DNA of 64,000 nt from Companilactobacillus huachuanensis (GCF_005404815.1 NZ_BJDF01000015.1:1-64000), one strand, 5' to 3'. Shown: positions 1 to 9,742, numbered from the stretch's first letter. The notes: a model not told the origin generated them from the sequence alone. Numbers and translations are program-made.

Positions 1-98
1 AGGATACACCTGTTCCCATGCCGAACACAGAAGTTAAGCTTCTCCGCGCCGAAAGTAGTTGGTGGGAAACTACCCGCGAGGATAGGGAGCTGCCACGC
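1..98 (+). rRNA. rrf: 5S ribosomal RNA, 5' end missing
   Basis: The first bases match the conserved interior and 3' half of bacterial 5S rRNA (the tgttcccatgccgaacacag region and the gaagttaagctt segment). The 5' strand of the terminal stem lies outside the window, so only the 3' portion is here and the exact 3' end is estimated. It is followed at once by tRNA-Asn and tRNA-Ser, the usual arrangement at the end of an rRNA operon. Confidence 0.93.
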
Positions 99-107
99 TG
101 TTATTAT

Positions 108-180
108 TCCGGTTTAGCTCAGTTGGTAGAGCACCTGACTGTTAATCAGGTTGTCGTCAGTTCGAGTCTGACAACCGGAG
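108..180 (+). tRNA. tRNA-Asn (anticodon GTT)
   Basis: A complete cloverleaf of 73 nt. The acceptor strands tccggtt and aaccgga pair. The anticodon stem cctga/tcagg encloses a loop with GTT, and the T arm contains the ttcga loop. CCA is not encoded. It sits 10 bp after 5S rRNA and is probably part of the same transcript. Confidence 0.96.
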
Positions 181-194
181 TTTTTTTTTATCTT

Positions 195-285
195 GGAGAG
201 TTGTCCGAGTGGTTGAAGGAGCATGATTGGAAATCATGTATACGAGTATTGACTTGTATCAGGGGTTCGAACCCCCTACTCTCCG
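195..285 (+). tRNA. tRNA-Ser (anticodon GGA)
   Basis: A class II tRNA of 91 nt with a long variable arm. The acceptor strands ggagagt and actctcc pair, and the anticodon stem catga/tcatg encloses GGA. It is the last RNA of the rRNA operon and is followed by a terminator hairpin. Confidence 0.96.
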
Positions 286-316
286 TAGACTCTAATTCAA
301 AAGGGTAATATACCAA

Positions 317-356
317 TAAAAAAGTCACCATATCATTCGATATGGTGACTTTTTTG
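317..356 (+). terminator. Bidirectional terminator of the rRNA operon
   Basis: A perfect stem of about 16-17 bp (aaaagtcaccatatc against gatatggtgactttt) with a 4-nt loop and T runs on both strands. It can end the rRNA/tRNA transcript on the plus strand and the VOC-protein transcript on the minus strand. Confidence 0.9.
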
Positions 357-357
357 A

Positions 358-825
358 TTAATCATTTTTATGATCTTGTGATTTTGACCAAGGAGATGTG
401 TGTAACATCCAGTTGATACCATACTTATCAGTGAAACCACCCATTTTTCCACCCCAGAATTGTTCCTCAAAGGGCATGGTTATTTCAACTTGCTTAGATT
501 CTTCAAGATGTTTGTAAAAATTATCAACGGCTTTAACACTTTCTGAATCTTCACTGTTGATGTCTAGTAATAATGATATTTGTCCAGATGGTTCATCGTT
601 TCCATTGAAGGCATCAGAACATTCTATTTTCATTCCAAGAACAGTAAAACCAGCATGCATCGTTAGACTTTCTAAATCAGTATCTTCTGAAATACCGAAT
701 TGTTTAGCTTGTTCAGGTTGTGGACTTAGACGATAAACTTCAGTAGCGCCGAAGACATCTTGATAGTATTCTATGGCCTCCTTAGCGCTTTTAAATGCAA
801 GGTATGGGTAAATTTGTGACTGCAT
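358..825 (-). CDS. VOC-fold (glyoxalase/PhnB-like) protein
   Basis: A protein of 155 residues with the vicinal oxygen chelate pattern typical of PhnB-like proteins (often called 3-demethylubiquinone-9 3-methyltransferase-like). It starts MQSQIYPYLAFKSAKEAIEYY, continues with a VFGATEVYR strand, and ends with FWGGKMGGFTDKYGINWMLH. The ATG at 825 was chosen because GGAG lies 9 nt upstream; a longer TTG-started frame reaching 858 lacks a ribosome binding site. These proteins are generally small cytoplasmic dimers of uncertain substrate, and no enzyme function can be assigned. It converges on the rRNA operon with a shared terminator. Confidence 0.8.
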   Translation of the reverse strand: MQSQIYPYLAFKSAKEAIEYYQDVFGATEVYRLSPQPEQAKQFGISEDTDLESLTMHAGFTVLGMKIECSDAFNGNDEPSGQISLLLDINSEDSESVKAVDNFYKHLEESKQVEITMPFEEQFWGGKMGGFTDKYGINWMLHTSPWSKSQDHKND

Positions 826-895
826 CAGAATCATCTCCAGATTTGATTTTATGCTCAAATTATACCAGATTATTCAAACGAAAATATAAAAATAA

Positions 896-1363
896 TTAAT
901 GATGTCTTCTTGAATGTAGTTCCAATCTTGATGGGTATTGGCTTTGTTGACCGTTACTCTGATTGTAGCCATTGTTCATGTATTGGTCAGTAACGATATT
1001 ATTCTTAGCACCTCTATTGGTTAGCAAATGCCAAATTAGAAAACCCAGGCCAATTATGAATCCTAAAACGATCCAAATCATCAAGTCACCAAAACTCTTG
1101 TTGGCACTGGCTAGAGCCATTACTCCGAATAAACCAAGAATTATTGCGTTAGCGATATCTCCACCTAAACCTTTTTTACTCTTCGTTGCAAGATAAACAA
1201 TTCCAGATATTAGATAGGCAAGTGCCATCAAGATACCAGCAGAACCACTGGTTGCGCCTTTGTTCTCAATGGCATTTAAAAGACCAGCTGCCATACTTTG
1301 AAATACAATAAAGACTGATAAGACAATCATTAAAATGCCTACTACTAATTTAGTTATTCTCAA
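896..1363 (-). CDS. Hypothetical small membrane protein
   Basis: A protein of 155 residues with four likely membrane segments (about residues 5-28, 40-60, 70-88 and 92-114). A hydrophilic tail rich in Asn, Gln and Tyr follows, ending in RLELHSRRHH. A ribosome binding site (aggagg, reading leftward) lies just upstream of the ATG at 1363. I do not recognise the family. The fold suggests an integral membrane protein with a cytoplasmic or external C-terminal tail. It appears monocistronic and lies downstream of nothing obvious, so context gives no role. Confidence 0.6.
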   Translation of the reverse strand: MRITKLVVGILMIVLSVFIVFQSMAAGLLNAIENKGATSGSAGILMALAYLISGIVYLATKSKKGLGGDIANAIILGLFGVMALASANKSFGDLMIWIVLGFIIGLGFLIWHLLTNRGAKNNIVTDQYMNNGYNQSNGQQSQYPSRLELHSRRHH

Positions 1364-1617
1364 AACAGTTCCTCCTATAAGAACTTAGAATTATCCCCCT
1401 AAAAGGATCATGTTCTTAACCTATATTATATGATAATGATGCGACGTAAAGGCGCCAAATGTAATTGTAAAATGATATAGCTTAATATAATGTTTGATGA
1501 TATTTGAAAACAATAAACTAATTTTGATTCAAAAAGTGCGGAGGGAAAATAATAAAAAAAGTCGTGTACAAATTTACAATATGTATGATATAATTATTTT
1601 TGTTGAGTTATTGGTAT

Positions 1618-1691
1618 GCGCCTATAGCGCAATTGGATAGAGTGTCTGACTACGAATCAGAAGGTTGTAGGTTCGACTCCTACTAGGCGCA
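1618..1691 (+). tRNA. tRNA-Arg (anticodon ACG)
   Basis: A 74-nt cloverleaf. The acceptor strands gcgccta and taggcgc pair and the anticodon stem tctga/tcaga encloses ACG, read as inosine-CG for the CGN arginine codons. A TATAAT hexamer lies near 1589, consistent with its own promoter. CCA is not encoded. Confidence 0.95.
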
Positions 1692-1699
1692 CTAACTTA

Positions 1700-1737
1700 A
1701 AAAGACTTATGAGTTTATCTCATAGGTCTTTTTTTTA
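1700..1737 (+). terminator. Terminator after tRNA-Arg
   Basis: Stem aaagacttatgag against ctcataggtcttt with a short loop, followed by a run of eight T. It sits directly after the tRNA. Confidence 0.9.
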
Positions 1738-1799
1738 TACAAACGAGTTTTGATATAATTAATATGGTCATTAAATATGAGCCATAATTTTTTCCACTA

Positions 1800-1849
1800 A
1801 ATTAAATAGACACTGCGATCCCAAAAAGGATTACAGTGTCTATTTAATT
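1800..1849. repeat. Recurrent intergenic hairpin, copy 1
   Basis: A stem-loop of about 21 bp whose arms contain atagacactg and cagtgtctat. The same core (agacactgtaatcc against ggattacagtgtct) recurs near 17402-17441 and 33998-34052. No T run follows, so it is not an ordinary terminator. It abuts a fragment of the SIR repeat. Confidence 0.75.
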
Positions 1850-1981
1850 GAATACTCTCAGCTCTTCCAACTAGTGTTTATGACAGGAACAATAAAATGA
1901 AGACTTTTGATTTGTTTAAATTAATTAGCCCCAGGCCTGTAACAACAATGGGTGTATTAGGTTTTCACCTTTCAACATTTA
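1850..1981 (+). repeat. SIR repeat, 3' fragment
   Basis: Matches the right-hand part of the full SIR copies at 12092, 17066 and 35079: gaatactctcagctcttcc, then an AT-rich stretch with ggaacaataaaatgaagac, aggcctgtaacaacaat, and the right terminal repeat ctttcaac..ttta. The left terminal repeat and the structured core are missing. The gap from 1363 to 2030 therefore holds tRNA-Arg, its terminator, the hairpin and this fragment. Confidence 0.85.
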
Positions 1982-2029
1982 GTTGAATACTTAAAAGCTA
2001 GCCATATTAAACACACTTCAGGCTTATAA

Positions 2030-2995
2030 TTATTGAGAAATACTCTTTACGAATGCTTGATAATCTTTCTCCTCATTTGTATCGGTAACGTTGATGTCGT
2101 TAAGAAGATTATTATGCAAGTTGAATTCGCTGATTTCAATTTTGTGAGTGAATGTTGCATTACCAATTAATCTTAAGCTACTCTTTTCCTTAATAGGATC
2201 CAAAGTGACTCTAGTTCTAACCATTCCTCCAGGATTATAGACGCTTATTTCCTTAGTGGAATCAAATTTATCTGGATGTAGCATGGCAAAAGCTAGGCTG
2301 GTGGCAGACATGCCGGTTCCACAAGCATTGGTGAAGCCAACGCCACGCTCGTAGGTTTGGACAAATATTTTGTTAGTGTCAATAATTTGACTGAAACTAA
2401 CATTTACACCCTCTGGGAAGTATTCATTCTTGCCATTAAGTTTCTGTCCCAAGTCTCCCAATTCGAGTTGACTAACCTCGGGAACAAAGCTGATTAAGTG
2501 GGGATTAGGCACCGCTATAGCGGTGAAACTTTGATCGGGTAAAAACTCTGGTACCAACATGTCGATCATTTCATTTTGTTGCTTATATGAGAAAGGTAAA
2601 TCAGATTTATTAAAAGAAATTGGTGAAATCTCCACGCTGAATGCTGGAACGCCGTTATAAAAATCTGGAGCCTTTGCGACGTCTAAGTTTGATTCCATCG
2701 TTTCAACTTTAAAATTGTTTAACTGATATTTTTCGGATAGGTAACGACTAACAGTTCTTAAGCCGTTACCGCACATCTTAGCTTCACTACCATCAGCGTT
2801 GATTACACGCATTTTTCCCAAACAATTTTCACTAGTACCGATAACTAGCAGTCCGTCGGCACCACCAAGAATATTGTTACAGAAGTTTATTGCCACTGAT
2901 TTTAATTCATTATCGTTCAAAGGGGTTTCTAGTAATGTTTGATCAAGTATAAAAAACTTATTTTCTGAACCATGTACTTTGAGTAATTTTACCAA
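2030..2995 (-). CDS. dapF: Diaminopimelate epimerase
   Basis: Converts LL-diaminopimelate to meso-diaminopimelate, the precursor of lysine and of peptidoglycan cross-links. The two active-site cysteines are visible in MCGNGLR (about Cys75) and NACGTGMS (about Cys225), which marks the two-domain cofactor-independent racemase fold. The start chosen is the TTG at 2995, giving 321 residues beginning VKLLKVHGSENKF, because GAGGTG lies 6 nt upstream. A longer frame reaching 3076 overlaps the upstream lysC and has no ribosome binding site. It follows lysC by 16 bp on the same strand, so the two are one operon diverging from the main lysine operon. Confidence 0.93.
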   Translation of the reverse strand: MVKLLKVHGSENKFFILDQTLLETPLNDNELKSVAINFCNNILGGADGLLVIGTSENCLGKMRVINADGSEAKMCGNGLRTVSRYLSEKYQLNNFKVETMESNLDVAKAPDFYNGVPAFSVEISPISFNKSDLPFSYKQQNEMIDMLVPEFLPDQSFTAIAVPNPHLISFVPEVSQLELGDLGQKLNGKNEYFPEGVNVSFSQIIDTNKIFVQTYERGVGFTNACGTGMSATSLAFAMLHPDKFDSTKEISVYNPGGMVRTRVTLDPIKEKSSLRLIGNATFTHKIEISEFNLHNNLLNDINVTDTNEEKDYQAFVKSISQ

Positions 2996-3011
2996 ATTTT
3001 TCACCTCATTA

Positions 3012-4370
3012 TTAATCGAAAAATGTTTTATAAATTTGTTTAACAGCCTCATCAGCATCAGATTCCTGAATTCCAATCATGATGGAAATGCGTGAGGCAC
3101 CTTGGTTGATCATGTGAATGGCAATATTGTTGTTAGTTAACGAATCAATGATTTGACCCAATGTGTTGACGTTATGGGCGATACCTTCACCAACTACCAT
3201 AATAATTGCATAATCGTCGATCCATTCCAAATAATCAGGCTGGAGGACTTCTTTAACATCGTGGCAAAGATGTTTGATGGTTGTTTTATCAAGCTTAGTT
3301 CGGTCAAAGATAACTGTTAGATCGTCGATACCAGAGGGCATATGCTCGTAAGAAATATTATATTTATAAAAAATTTTAAGTAATTTTAATGTGAAACCGA
3401 CTTCTTTGTTTAACAAATATCGATGAATATATAAGGCTGAAAATCTTTTTGAACAGGCGATACCCGTAATTTGATTAGAAGGATTGAAGAGAAATTGTTC
3501 CGGAACAATCAAGGTTCCCTCAGCACTGGGATTGTTAGTATTTTTGACGTTAACCGGTACTTGACCCTTAATAGCGGGAATGATGGCCTCATCTTGAAAG
3601 ACTGAGAAGCCAGCATAGGAAAGCTCGCGCATTTCACGATATGACATTTTCTTAATTGCCTGAGGATGTTTGACTACGTGGTTGTTAGCAACATAAATCG
3701 CATCAACATCTGTAAAGTTTTCGTATAGATCAGCGTGCAATCCTCGACTCAATAGGGCACCAGTAATATCTGAGCCACCACGAGAAAATGTATAAATATT
3801 GCCATCTTGACTGTAACCAAAGAATCCTGGAAAAATTGCTTTGGTATCTTTTGGCAATTCAAGCTTATTTAAATTGAGATAGGTTTCTGGTGAAATATCA
3901 GCATCATTTGGCTGACCGTGAACTATAATTCCAGCATCTTTAGGATCAACGAAGATTGATTTGATGCCTTTAGCGTTAAGAATTTCATTTAGAAGAATTG
4001 CGTTAAGAAATTCACCGTGAGCTTTAAATGCAGCCATCAAGTATTCATCATCAACAAATTTAGTAGTGGCAAGATTAACTAATTTTTCTTTTAGAAGTTT
4101 GATAACTGAATCATCGAGTTTAAAATAGTCGCTTATTTCGCGGTATCTTGAGATAATCTTTTTGAGAATATTAGTATGATCCACATTTTCAATAACTGCA
4201 GTAGCATATTCAATTAATAAATCAGTAACTTTGGTATCACCAGCGAAACGTTTCCCGGGAGCGGAAGTTACAATGACTTTCCGTTCAAAATCATCATTTA
4301 CGATATTGATGACCTTCTCAAATTGCTCTCCGGTGGCGAGGGAGCTACCCCCAAACTTGACGACCTTCAT
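3012..4370 (-). CDS. lysC: Aspartate kinase
   Basis: Phosphorylates aspartate, the first step towards lysine, methionine and threonine. The protein is 452 residues long and starts MKVVKFGGSSLATG, the amino acid kinase nucleotide-binding motif. Later motifs are FSRGGSDITGALLS and FTDVDAIY, and C-terminal ACT-type regulatory repeats end at SIMIGIQESDADEAV. ATG at 4370 was chosen, with AGAGG 8 nt upstream; the longer frame to 4379 has no good site. It heads the lysC-dapF operon. No lysine riboswitch is visible on its leader, unlike the divergent lysA operon, so control may be allosteric through the ACT domains (inference). Confidence 0.94.
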   Translation of the reverse strand: MKVVKFGGSSLATGEQFEKVINIVNDDFERKVIVTSAPGKRFAGDTKVTDLLIEYATAVIENVDHTNILKKIISRYREISDYFKLDDSVIKLLKEKLVNLATTKFVDDEYLMAAFKAHGEFLNAILLNEILNAKGIKSIFVDPKDAGIIVHGQPNDADISPETYLNLNKLELPKDTKAIFPGFFGYSQDGNIYTFSRGGSDITGALLSRGLHADLYENFTDVDAIYVANNHVVKHPQAIKKMSYREMRELSYAGFSVFQDEAIIPAIKGQVPVNVKNTNNPSAEGTLIVPEQFLFNPSNQITGIACSKRFSALYIHRYLLNKEVGFTLKLLKIFYKYNISYEHMPSGIDDLTVIFDRTKLDKTTIKHLCHDVKEVLQPDYLEWIDDYAIIMVVGEGIAHNVNTLGQIIDSLTNNNIAIHMINQGASRISIMIGIQESDADEAVKQIYKTFFD

Positions 4371-4483
4371 ACAATACACCTCTAAAATTAAATTGTTTTT
4401 AATGATGAGTGTATCATTTTTCGTTGTTATGACAAGAAAAAAATACTTTTTATTTATAAAAATGAGAAATTTACTAATATTAC

Positions 4484-4510
4484 TTGACGAATTATGAGCA
4501 CTGTTATAAT
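4484..4510 (+). promoter_or_regulatory. Candidate promoter of the lysA-dap operon
   Basis: TTGACG at 4484-4489 and TATAAT at 4505-4510 are separated by 15 bp, slightly short but with a perfect -10. It lies about 10-15 bp before the lysine riboswitch. Confidence 0.6.
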
Positions 4511-4520
4511 CTTAGTACCA

Positions 4521-4752
4521 ACAAAAGAGGTCGCAATTAACATTAGTAAATGAGGGAGCTTCTGTAAAAGCCGTGAACTTATTGAAAGGGAAGATTGCCG
4601 AAGCACCAAATTTTACAGAATTTGGCAGGCTGGGGCGTATTAATAAGAGAATACGAACTGTCGTGGCTATTGGTAGGTCACGTTGAGCTTATGACAAAAT
4701 TGATGCAGATTATTGATGGGTCTCTTTGTTATTAAGCAAAGAGGTCTTTTTT
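4521..4752 (+). ncRNA. Lysine riboswitch (L box) with terminator
   Basis: The leader carries the conserved L-box pieces in order: agaggtcgcaatt near 4524, gagggagc near 4551, gaaagggaagattgccgaag near 4579-4600, a ctggggc segment, and a long 3' paired region. It ends in an intrinsic terminator (tctctttg against caaagagg, 4719-4752, followed by T6) just before the lysA ribosome binding site. By the known mechanism lysine binding favours the terminator, so the lysA-dap genes would be expressed when lysine is scarce. Family assignment is from motif recognition; a covariance-model search was not run. Confidence 0.88.
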
Positions 4753-4775
4753 ATTTGGAAAAAGGAGAAAATATT

Positions 4776-6059
4776 ATGATTACAGATGATTTAACAAGTG
4801 ATAACGGACATTTAATGATAGGTGGAGTCGACAGTGTCGATTTAGCTAAGAAATATGGAACACCACTATATGTCTTTGATGTTTCTCAGATCCGCAACCA
4901 AATAAGAAAATTCAAATCAGCTTTTGAAGAAGTTGGTTTGAAGTATCAAGTCAGCTATGCCAGTAAGGCATTTGCAGTCAAAGCAATCTATCAAGTTATG
5001 AAGCAAGAAGATGTTCACATTGATGTGGTTTCTGGTGGAGAGTTACATACTGCTTTAGCAGCTGGATTTCCAAGTGAAAAAATCAGTTTTCATGGTAATA
5101 ACAAAACATTTGATGAGTTAGTCATGGCCGTTCAAAATCATGTCGGTGTAATTATGTTAGATAATTTTCACGAAATTGAATTGTTATCACGTATTTTAAA
5201 TACAGATCACGAAAAAATAAATGTTATGTTGCGATTGACTCCGGGAATTTCGGCCCATACTCATAAGTACGATCAAACTGGTCAAACAGATAGTAAATTT
5301 GGATTTGATGTTGAATCGGGACAAGCAAAAGAAGCAATGAAACAAGTTCTGGATGATCCTAATATGAATCTATTAGGAATTCACGCACATATCGGCTCAC
5401 AAATTTTTGGTACACAAGGTTTTGTCATGTTGGCAAAGAAAATGATTGCTATCTCTAAAGATTTACAAAAAGAATTCAACTACTGGCCAGAGGTAATCAA
5501 TCTTGGTGGAGGATTTGGAATCAGTTATAACGCAGACGACGATCCGATTACTGCAAATGAATTCATCAAACAAATTGCTGATGAATTAAAGCAAAATTGC
5601 GACGATGTTCCTGAAATTTGGATCGAACCTGGTCGGTCAATTGTTGGACCTGCGGGATATACACTTTACGAAATTGGTTCGCGTAAGGATATTCCTAATT
5701 TAACACCATATGTTTCAGTCGATGGTGGTATGGGGGATAACATTCGTCCAGCATTATATCAAGCTAAATATGAAGCGGTCGTTGCTAATAAAATGGATCA
5801 GTCGATTGTTGAAACAGCTCACATTGCAGGTAAGTATTGTGAATCTGGCGATATCATGATTGATCAACAGCCACTCCCTAAGACAGATCCAGGCGATATC
5901 TTAGCGGTTCTTGATACTGGCGCTTATGGATATTCAATGGCAATGAATTATAATCGCAATCCACGACCCGCCGTTGTTTTTGTTGAAGATGGTCAGGATA
6001 AATTGGTTGTTAAACGAGAAACTTATCAAGATTTAACTAGTTTAGACTTGGATTATTAA
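4776..6059 (+). CDS. lysA: Diaminopimelate decarboxylase
   Basis: PLP enzyme that makes lysine from meso-diaminopimelate. The protein is 427 residues long. The PLP lysine is in SYASKAFA (about residue 64), the glycine-rich phosphate loop is NLGGGFGI, EPGRSIVG follows, and the dimer active-site cysteine is in KYCESGD. ATG at 4776 was chosen with AAAGGAG 8 nt upstream; a longer frame from 4713 runs through the riboswitch terminator and is not the start. It is the first gene of the lysA-dapH-dapL-dapA-dapB run and lies directly under riboswitch control. Confidence 0.96.
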   Translation: MITDDLTSDNGHLMIGGVDSVDLAKKYGTPLYVFDVSQIRNQIRKFKSAFEEVGLKYQVSYASKAFAVKAIYQVMKQEDVHIDVVSGGELHTALAAGFPSEKISFHGNNKTFDELVMAVQNHVGVIMLDNFHEIELLSRILNTDHEKINVMLRLTPGISAHTHKYDQTGQTDSKFGFDVESGQAKEAMKQVLDDPNMNLLGIHAHIGSQIFGTQGFVMLAKKMIAISKDLQKEFNYWPEVINLGGGFGISYNADDDPITANEFIKQIADELKQNCDDVPEIWIEPGRSIVGPAGYTLYEIGSRKDIPNLTPYVSVDGGMGDNIRPALYQAKYEAVVANKMDQSIVETAHIAGKYCESGDIMIDQQPLPKTDPGDILAVLDTGAYGYSMAMNYNRNPRPAVVFVEDGQDKLVVKRETYQDLTSLDLDY

Positions 6060-6074
6060 TTGGAGGAAATTTTA

Positions 6075-6779
6075 ATGTCAAAAATGGATGCGCAAGAAAT
6101 TATTAATTATATAGGAAACTCAAAAAAATTAACGCCGGTAAAGGTTTACTTGCAAGGGGATGTTTCCCACATTGAATTTCCTTCTGAAATCAAAGTTTTT
6201 AAGAGTAATGATTTAGCAATTATTATTGGCGATTTCAAGTTGATTGAACCAGTTCTGAAGGCTAATTCATTAACTGATTTCTATGTTGAAACAGATGGTC
6301 AAAATACTGGAGTACCAATGTTAGATATCAAGCATATTAATGCGCGTATTGAACCAGGAGCTATTATTCGTGACCGAGTTGAGATTGGAGATAACGCCGT
6401 TATAATGATGGGTGCAGTGATCAATATTGGTGCCGAAATTGGAGCTAAAACAATGATCGATATGGGTGCTGTCCTGGGTGGTCGTGCAATCGTTGGTGAA
6501 AATTCACATATTGGTGCTAATGCGGTATTGGCTGGTGTAGTTGAACCTGCTTCCGCACAACCAGTCCGTATTGGAAATAACGTTATTGTTGGTGCCAATG
6601 CTGTAGTTCTAGAGGGCGTCCAAGTAGGTGATGATGCAGTGGTTGGTGCTGGAGCTATCGTGACAAAAGACGTGGCCGCTGGAACGGTTGTCGCTGGTGT
6701 CCCGGCTAAGATTCTTAAAGTCAAAGATCAGAAAACAACTGATAAAACTCAAATTGAGAGTACTTTAAGGAAGTTGTAG
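6075..6779 (+). CDS. dapH: Tetrahydrodipicolinate N-acetyltransferase
   Basis: Acetylates tetrahydrodipicolinate with acetyl-CoA, which marks the acetylase branch of the DAP pathway. The protein is 234 residues long. An N-terminal domain precedes a left-handed beta helix of hexapeptide repeats from about residue 85 to 215 (for example [16 protein letters not shown] and [11 protein letters not shown]). ATG at 6075 was chosen behind TGGAGG; it starts 15 bp after lysA. An open frame on the opposite strand here is a by-product of the repeats. The gene is also called dapD in some annotations. Confidence 0.94.
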   Translation: MSKMDAQEIINYIGNSKKLTPVKVYLQGDVSHIEFPSEIKVFKSNDLAIIIGDFKLIEPVLKANSLTDFYVETDGQNTGVPMLDIKHINARIEPGAIIRDRVEIGDNAVIMMGAVINIGAEIGAKTMIDMGAVLGGRAIVGENSHIGANAVLAGVVEPASAQPVRIGNNVIVGANAVVLEGVQVGDDAVVGAGAIVTKDVAAGTVVAGVPAKILKVKDQKTTDKTQIESTLRKL

Positions 6780-6781
6780 TT

Positions 6782-7939
6782 ATGACATTATCAAATGAAC
6801 AGTTGATTCAAATCAGACGACACTTACATTCCATTCCGGAATTAGCAATGCATGAGGTTAAGACACATGCTTACGTTTTACAAGTGATTCAATCATTTTC
6901 TCAGACTAATTTGGAAATTAAAGAGCTACCAGAATTACCAACTGCTCTGTTGGTGTTAGTCAAGGGTTCAGACCCACGAAGGAATATTGGTTATCGTTGT
7001 GATATGGACGCTTTGCCTGTAACGGAAACGAATAATCTAAGCTATAAATCAACTGATCCAGGGGTGATGCATGCTTGTGGTCATGATTTGCATATGACAG
7101 TTGCATTAGGTATTTTGAATTATTTTAGTGAACATCAACCAAAGGACAATCTCGTATTCTTCTTTCAACCAGCTGAAGAAAGTGAAAGTGGAGGCAAGGT
7201 TGCTTACGACTTAGGAACTTTCAGTGGTGCTTTCCATATCGATGAGTTTTATGGTTTACACGATAATCCACTTTTGAAAACTGGAGTTATTGGTTGTCGA
7301 ATAGGAACACTATTCGCTGGAACAACTGAGGTTAATATCACAATTCATGGGAAGAGTGGTCACGCTGCTTATCCGCATTTGGCTAATGATGCGATTGTGA
7401 TTGCTGCTAATTTCATTAATCAAGTTCAAACCGTAATTTCACGAAGCATTGATCCAATTAAGTGTGGTGTGATCACATTTGGCAAAATGGAAGCGGGGGT
7501 AATTAGAAATGTTATTGCCGGTGAAGCCAGAATCGAAGGCACGATTCGTGGTTTAACTCAAGAGATGATTGAATTCATTCGTCAACGAATCTCAGAAATT
7601 GCCGAAGGTTTGGAAAAATCGTTCAATTGTCAGATTGAGGTTGATTACAACCAAGGTGGCTATTATCCAGTGGAGAATAATCCTGAATTAACAAAGCGAT
7701 TTATTAAGTATATGAAGGAAAGTAAAAAAGTTGCTTTCGAAGAGACCGAACCAAAGATGACGGGAGAGGATTTTGGTTATTTGATCAATAAGATTCCTGG
7801 AACGATGTTTTGGCTTGGCGTTGAAAGTAAAGGTGCACTCCATTCAGCGGACTTCTTACCGAATGAAGCGGCAATTCAAAAAGGTATTGAGGCGATGGTT
7901 GGATTCTTAAGCTATCGGATGAATTTGGAGGAAGATTAA
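6782..7939 (+). CDS. dapL: N-acetyldiaminopimelate deacetylase (M20 peptidase family)
   Basis: Removes acetate from N-acetyl-LL-diaminopimelate. The 385-residue protein is an M20-type metallohydrolase. Metal ligands are visible in [10 protein letters not shown] (about residues 75-84), MHACGHD (about 97-103) and QPAEES (about 128), with the dimerisation domain at the centre. The Bacillus counterpart is YkuR; the name dapL is also used for an unrelated aminotransferase, so the symbol should be read with that in mind. It lies 2 bp after dapH and overlaps dapA by one base, so the genes are likely translationally coupled. Confidence 0.92.
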   Translation: MTLSNEQLIQIRRHLHSIPELAMHEVKTHAYVLQVIQSFSQTNLEIKELPELPTALLVLVKGSDPRRNIGYRCDMDALPVTETNNLSYKSTDPGVMHACGHDLHMTVALGILNYFSEHQPKDNLVFFFQPAEESESGGKVAYDLGTFSGAFHIDEFYGLHDNPLLKTGVIGCRIGTLFAGTTEVNITIHGKSGHAAYPHLANDAIVIAANFINQVQTVISRSIDPIKCGVITFGKMEAGVIRNVIAGEARIEGTIRGLTQEMIEFIRQRISEIAEGLEKSFNCQIEVDYNQGGYYPVENNPELTKRFIKYMKESKKVAFEETEPKMTGEDFGYLINKIPGTMFWLGVESKGALHSADFLPNEAAIQKGIEAMVGFLSYRMNLEED

Positions 7940-8808
7940 TGGATGATGAAATTGATTTAATGACAGCAATCATTACACCATTTGATGATAATGATCAAAT
8001 TGATTATGTAGCTTTGGAGAAGTTAACCGAACATTTATTGGCAACGGGTTCAAAAGGATTTGTTATTGGTGGTACAACTGGTGAAACTCCGACTTTGACT
8101 GAAACTGAGAAACTTGACCTATATCAAAAATTTGTCAAAATTGTCAACGGAAGGGCCCCAATTATTGCCGGTGCCGGTAGTAACAGCACTGTTGGAACAA
8201 TTGATTTTATCCACAAGTTGGCAAAAATTGATGGGATTGATATGGCTTTAGTTGTGGTTCCTTATTACAACAAACCTAATCAACGAGGGATGTTAGCTCA
8301 TTTTGAAACAGTTGCTGAGAATTCGGCATTGCCAATCATGATTTATAATATTCCTGGTCGAACAGGCGTTTTGATGGAAAAAGAGACTGTTGTTAAATTG
8401 TCAAAGAATCGCAATATTTATGGTGTTAAGCAATGTAACACGATGGAAGATCTGGAATACATCGTGGAACATACTGATGATGATTTTGTGGTTTTCAGTG
8501 GTGAAGATTCTCAAGCATTGTTTGCCAAAGTTATCGGAGCTAATGGAGTTATCTCCGTAGCGTCACATATTTATGGCAATGAGATGACTGAAATGTTCAA
8601 GTCATTGGATGAAGGTAATTATCAAATTGCTGGTAAGATTCAACGTCAATTGACACCAAAAATGGCTGCATTATTCATGTATCCATCGCCATCACCAGTT
8701 AAGGCGGCATTAAATAGAGCCGGTTATCATGTTGGAAGTTGTCGTTTGCCAATTTTGCCATTAAATAAGGTCGAGCAAGATAAATTATTTAAAATCTTAG
8801 ATGTTTAG
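7939..8808 (+). CDS. dapA: 4-hydroxy-tetrahydrodipicolinate synthase
   Basis: Condenses aspartate semialdehyde with pyruvate, the first committed step to DAP. The 289-residue protein is a TIM barrel. The Schiff-base lysine is in YGVKQCN (about Lys164), the catalytic tyrosine in IYNIPGRTG (about Tyr136), and the substrate loop is [10 protein letters not shown]. The start ATG shares its A with the dapL stop (TAATG), indicating coupled translation; GGAGG lies just upstream. Confidence 0.96.
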   Translation: MDDEIDLMTAIITPFDDNDQIDYVALEKLTEHLLATGSKGFVIGGTTGETPTLTETEKLDLYQKFVKIVNGRAPIIAGAGSNSTVGTIDFIHKLAKIDGIDMALVVVPYYNKPNQRGMLAHFETVAENSALPIMIYNIPGRTGVLMEKETVVKLSKNRNIYGVKQCNTMEDLEYIVEHTDDDFVVFSGEDSQALFAKVIGANGVISVASHIYGNEMTEMFKSLDEGNYQIAGKIQRQLTPKMAALFMYPSPSPVKAALNRAGYHVGSCRLPILPLNKVEQDKLFKILDV

Positions 8809-8819
8809 GAGTTTTCTTG

Positions 8820-9593
8820 ATGATAAAAGTTATAATTTCAGGTTTCAATGGATCAATGGGGCAAAAGGCCATCAAAATGGTTGCCGATTCAAGTGATATG
8901 GAGTTAGTGGCAGGATTTAATCCGCTAGTGACTGATTTGAATCCGCAGACTTATGGATTAGACAGAAATGTGAAGGTTTTTAATAGATTAACTGATATCG
9001 ATATTGCGGCAGATATTTGGATCGACTTTTCAATTCCAAGTGCAGTTTTCGACAATACAAAATTTGCCATTGAACATGGGATTCGCCCAGTTATTGGTAC
9101 AAGTGGGATGAGTGAAGAACAGACTGCGGAGTTAAAACAATTAGCTGATGCTAAAAATCTTGGCGGAATCATTGCATCTAATTTTGGACTATCGGCTGTT
9201 TTAATGATGAAATTTGCGCAAGTTGCGGCCAAGTATTTTGAGGAATCAGAAATTGTCGAAAAGCATCACGAAGATAAACTCGATGCACCTTCAGGAACGG
9301 CCTTAAATACTGCTCGTTTGATTTATGAAGCTCGTGGTCACAATCAGCCACAGCATAGTGACGATGACCCAATGGGTACGAGAGGCGGAGATTATCATGG
9401 AACGAAAATTCATGCTTTACGTTTGCCAGGATTTGTAGCCGATGAAGAGGTTATTTTTGGTGGAGTGGGTGAAACATTAACGATTTCCCAAAGTACTACT
9501 GATCGTCAAAGTTTTATGACTGGTGTTAAGTTGGCTGTTCATGAGGTAATGAAACAAAACGAGTTGGTAATTGGTTTGGAGCAAATCATTTAA
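8820..9593 (+). CDS. dapB: 4-hydroxy-tetrahydrodipicolinate reductase
   Basis: Reduces the DapA product with NAD(P)H. The 257-residue protein has an N-terminal nucleotide-binding loop (ISGFNGSMGQ) and the family signature EKHHEDKLDAPSGTA. ATG at 8820 was chosen behind AGGAG; a TTG one codon earlier is also open. It is 11 bp after dapA. A gap of about 150 bp follows before patA, in which an AT-rich promoter-like stretch (TATATT near 9702) could add transcription for patA-asd. Confidence 0.95.
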   Translation: MIKVIISGFNGSMGQKAIKMVADSSDMELVAGFNPLVTDLNPQTYGLDRNVKVFNRLTDIDIAADIWIDFSIPSAVFDNTKFAIEHGIRPVIGTSGMSEEQTAELKQLADAKNLGGIIASNFGLSAVLMMKFAQVAAKYFEESEIVEKHHEDKLDAPSGTALNTARLIYEARGHNQPQHSDDDPMGTRGGDYHGTKIHALRLPGFVADEEVIFGGVGETLTISQSTTDRQSFMTGVKLAVHEVMKQNELVIGLEQII

Positions 9594-9742
9594 AGTGATT
9601 CCAAATAGAACAAATTTTTAAACATGAAGAAGTTATTTTTAGTTAAATTAAGAAATAATTTAAAAAGATTACAAAAACTCTAATAATTTTATCGGATTTG
9701 TTATATTATTAAATTACATTAATTTTTAAGGAGTGTTGAAGG

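Noticed and set aside
6299-6724. 141-codon open frame opposite dapH
   Set aside because: It arises from the periodic Gly/Ala/Val/Ile codons of the hexapeptide repeats in dapH, which is clearly the real gene.
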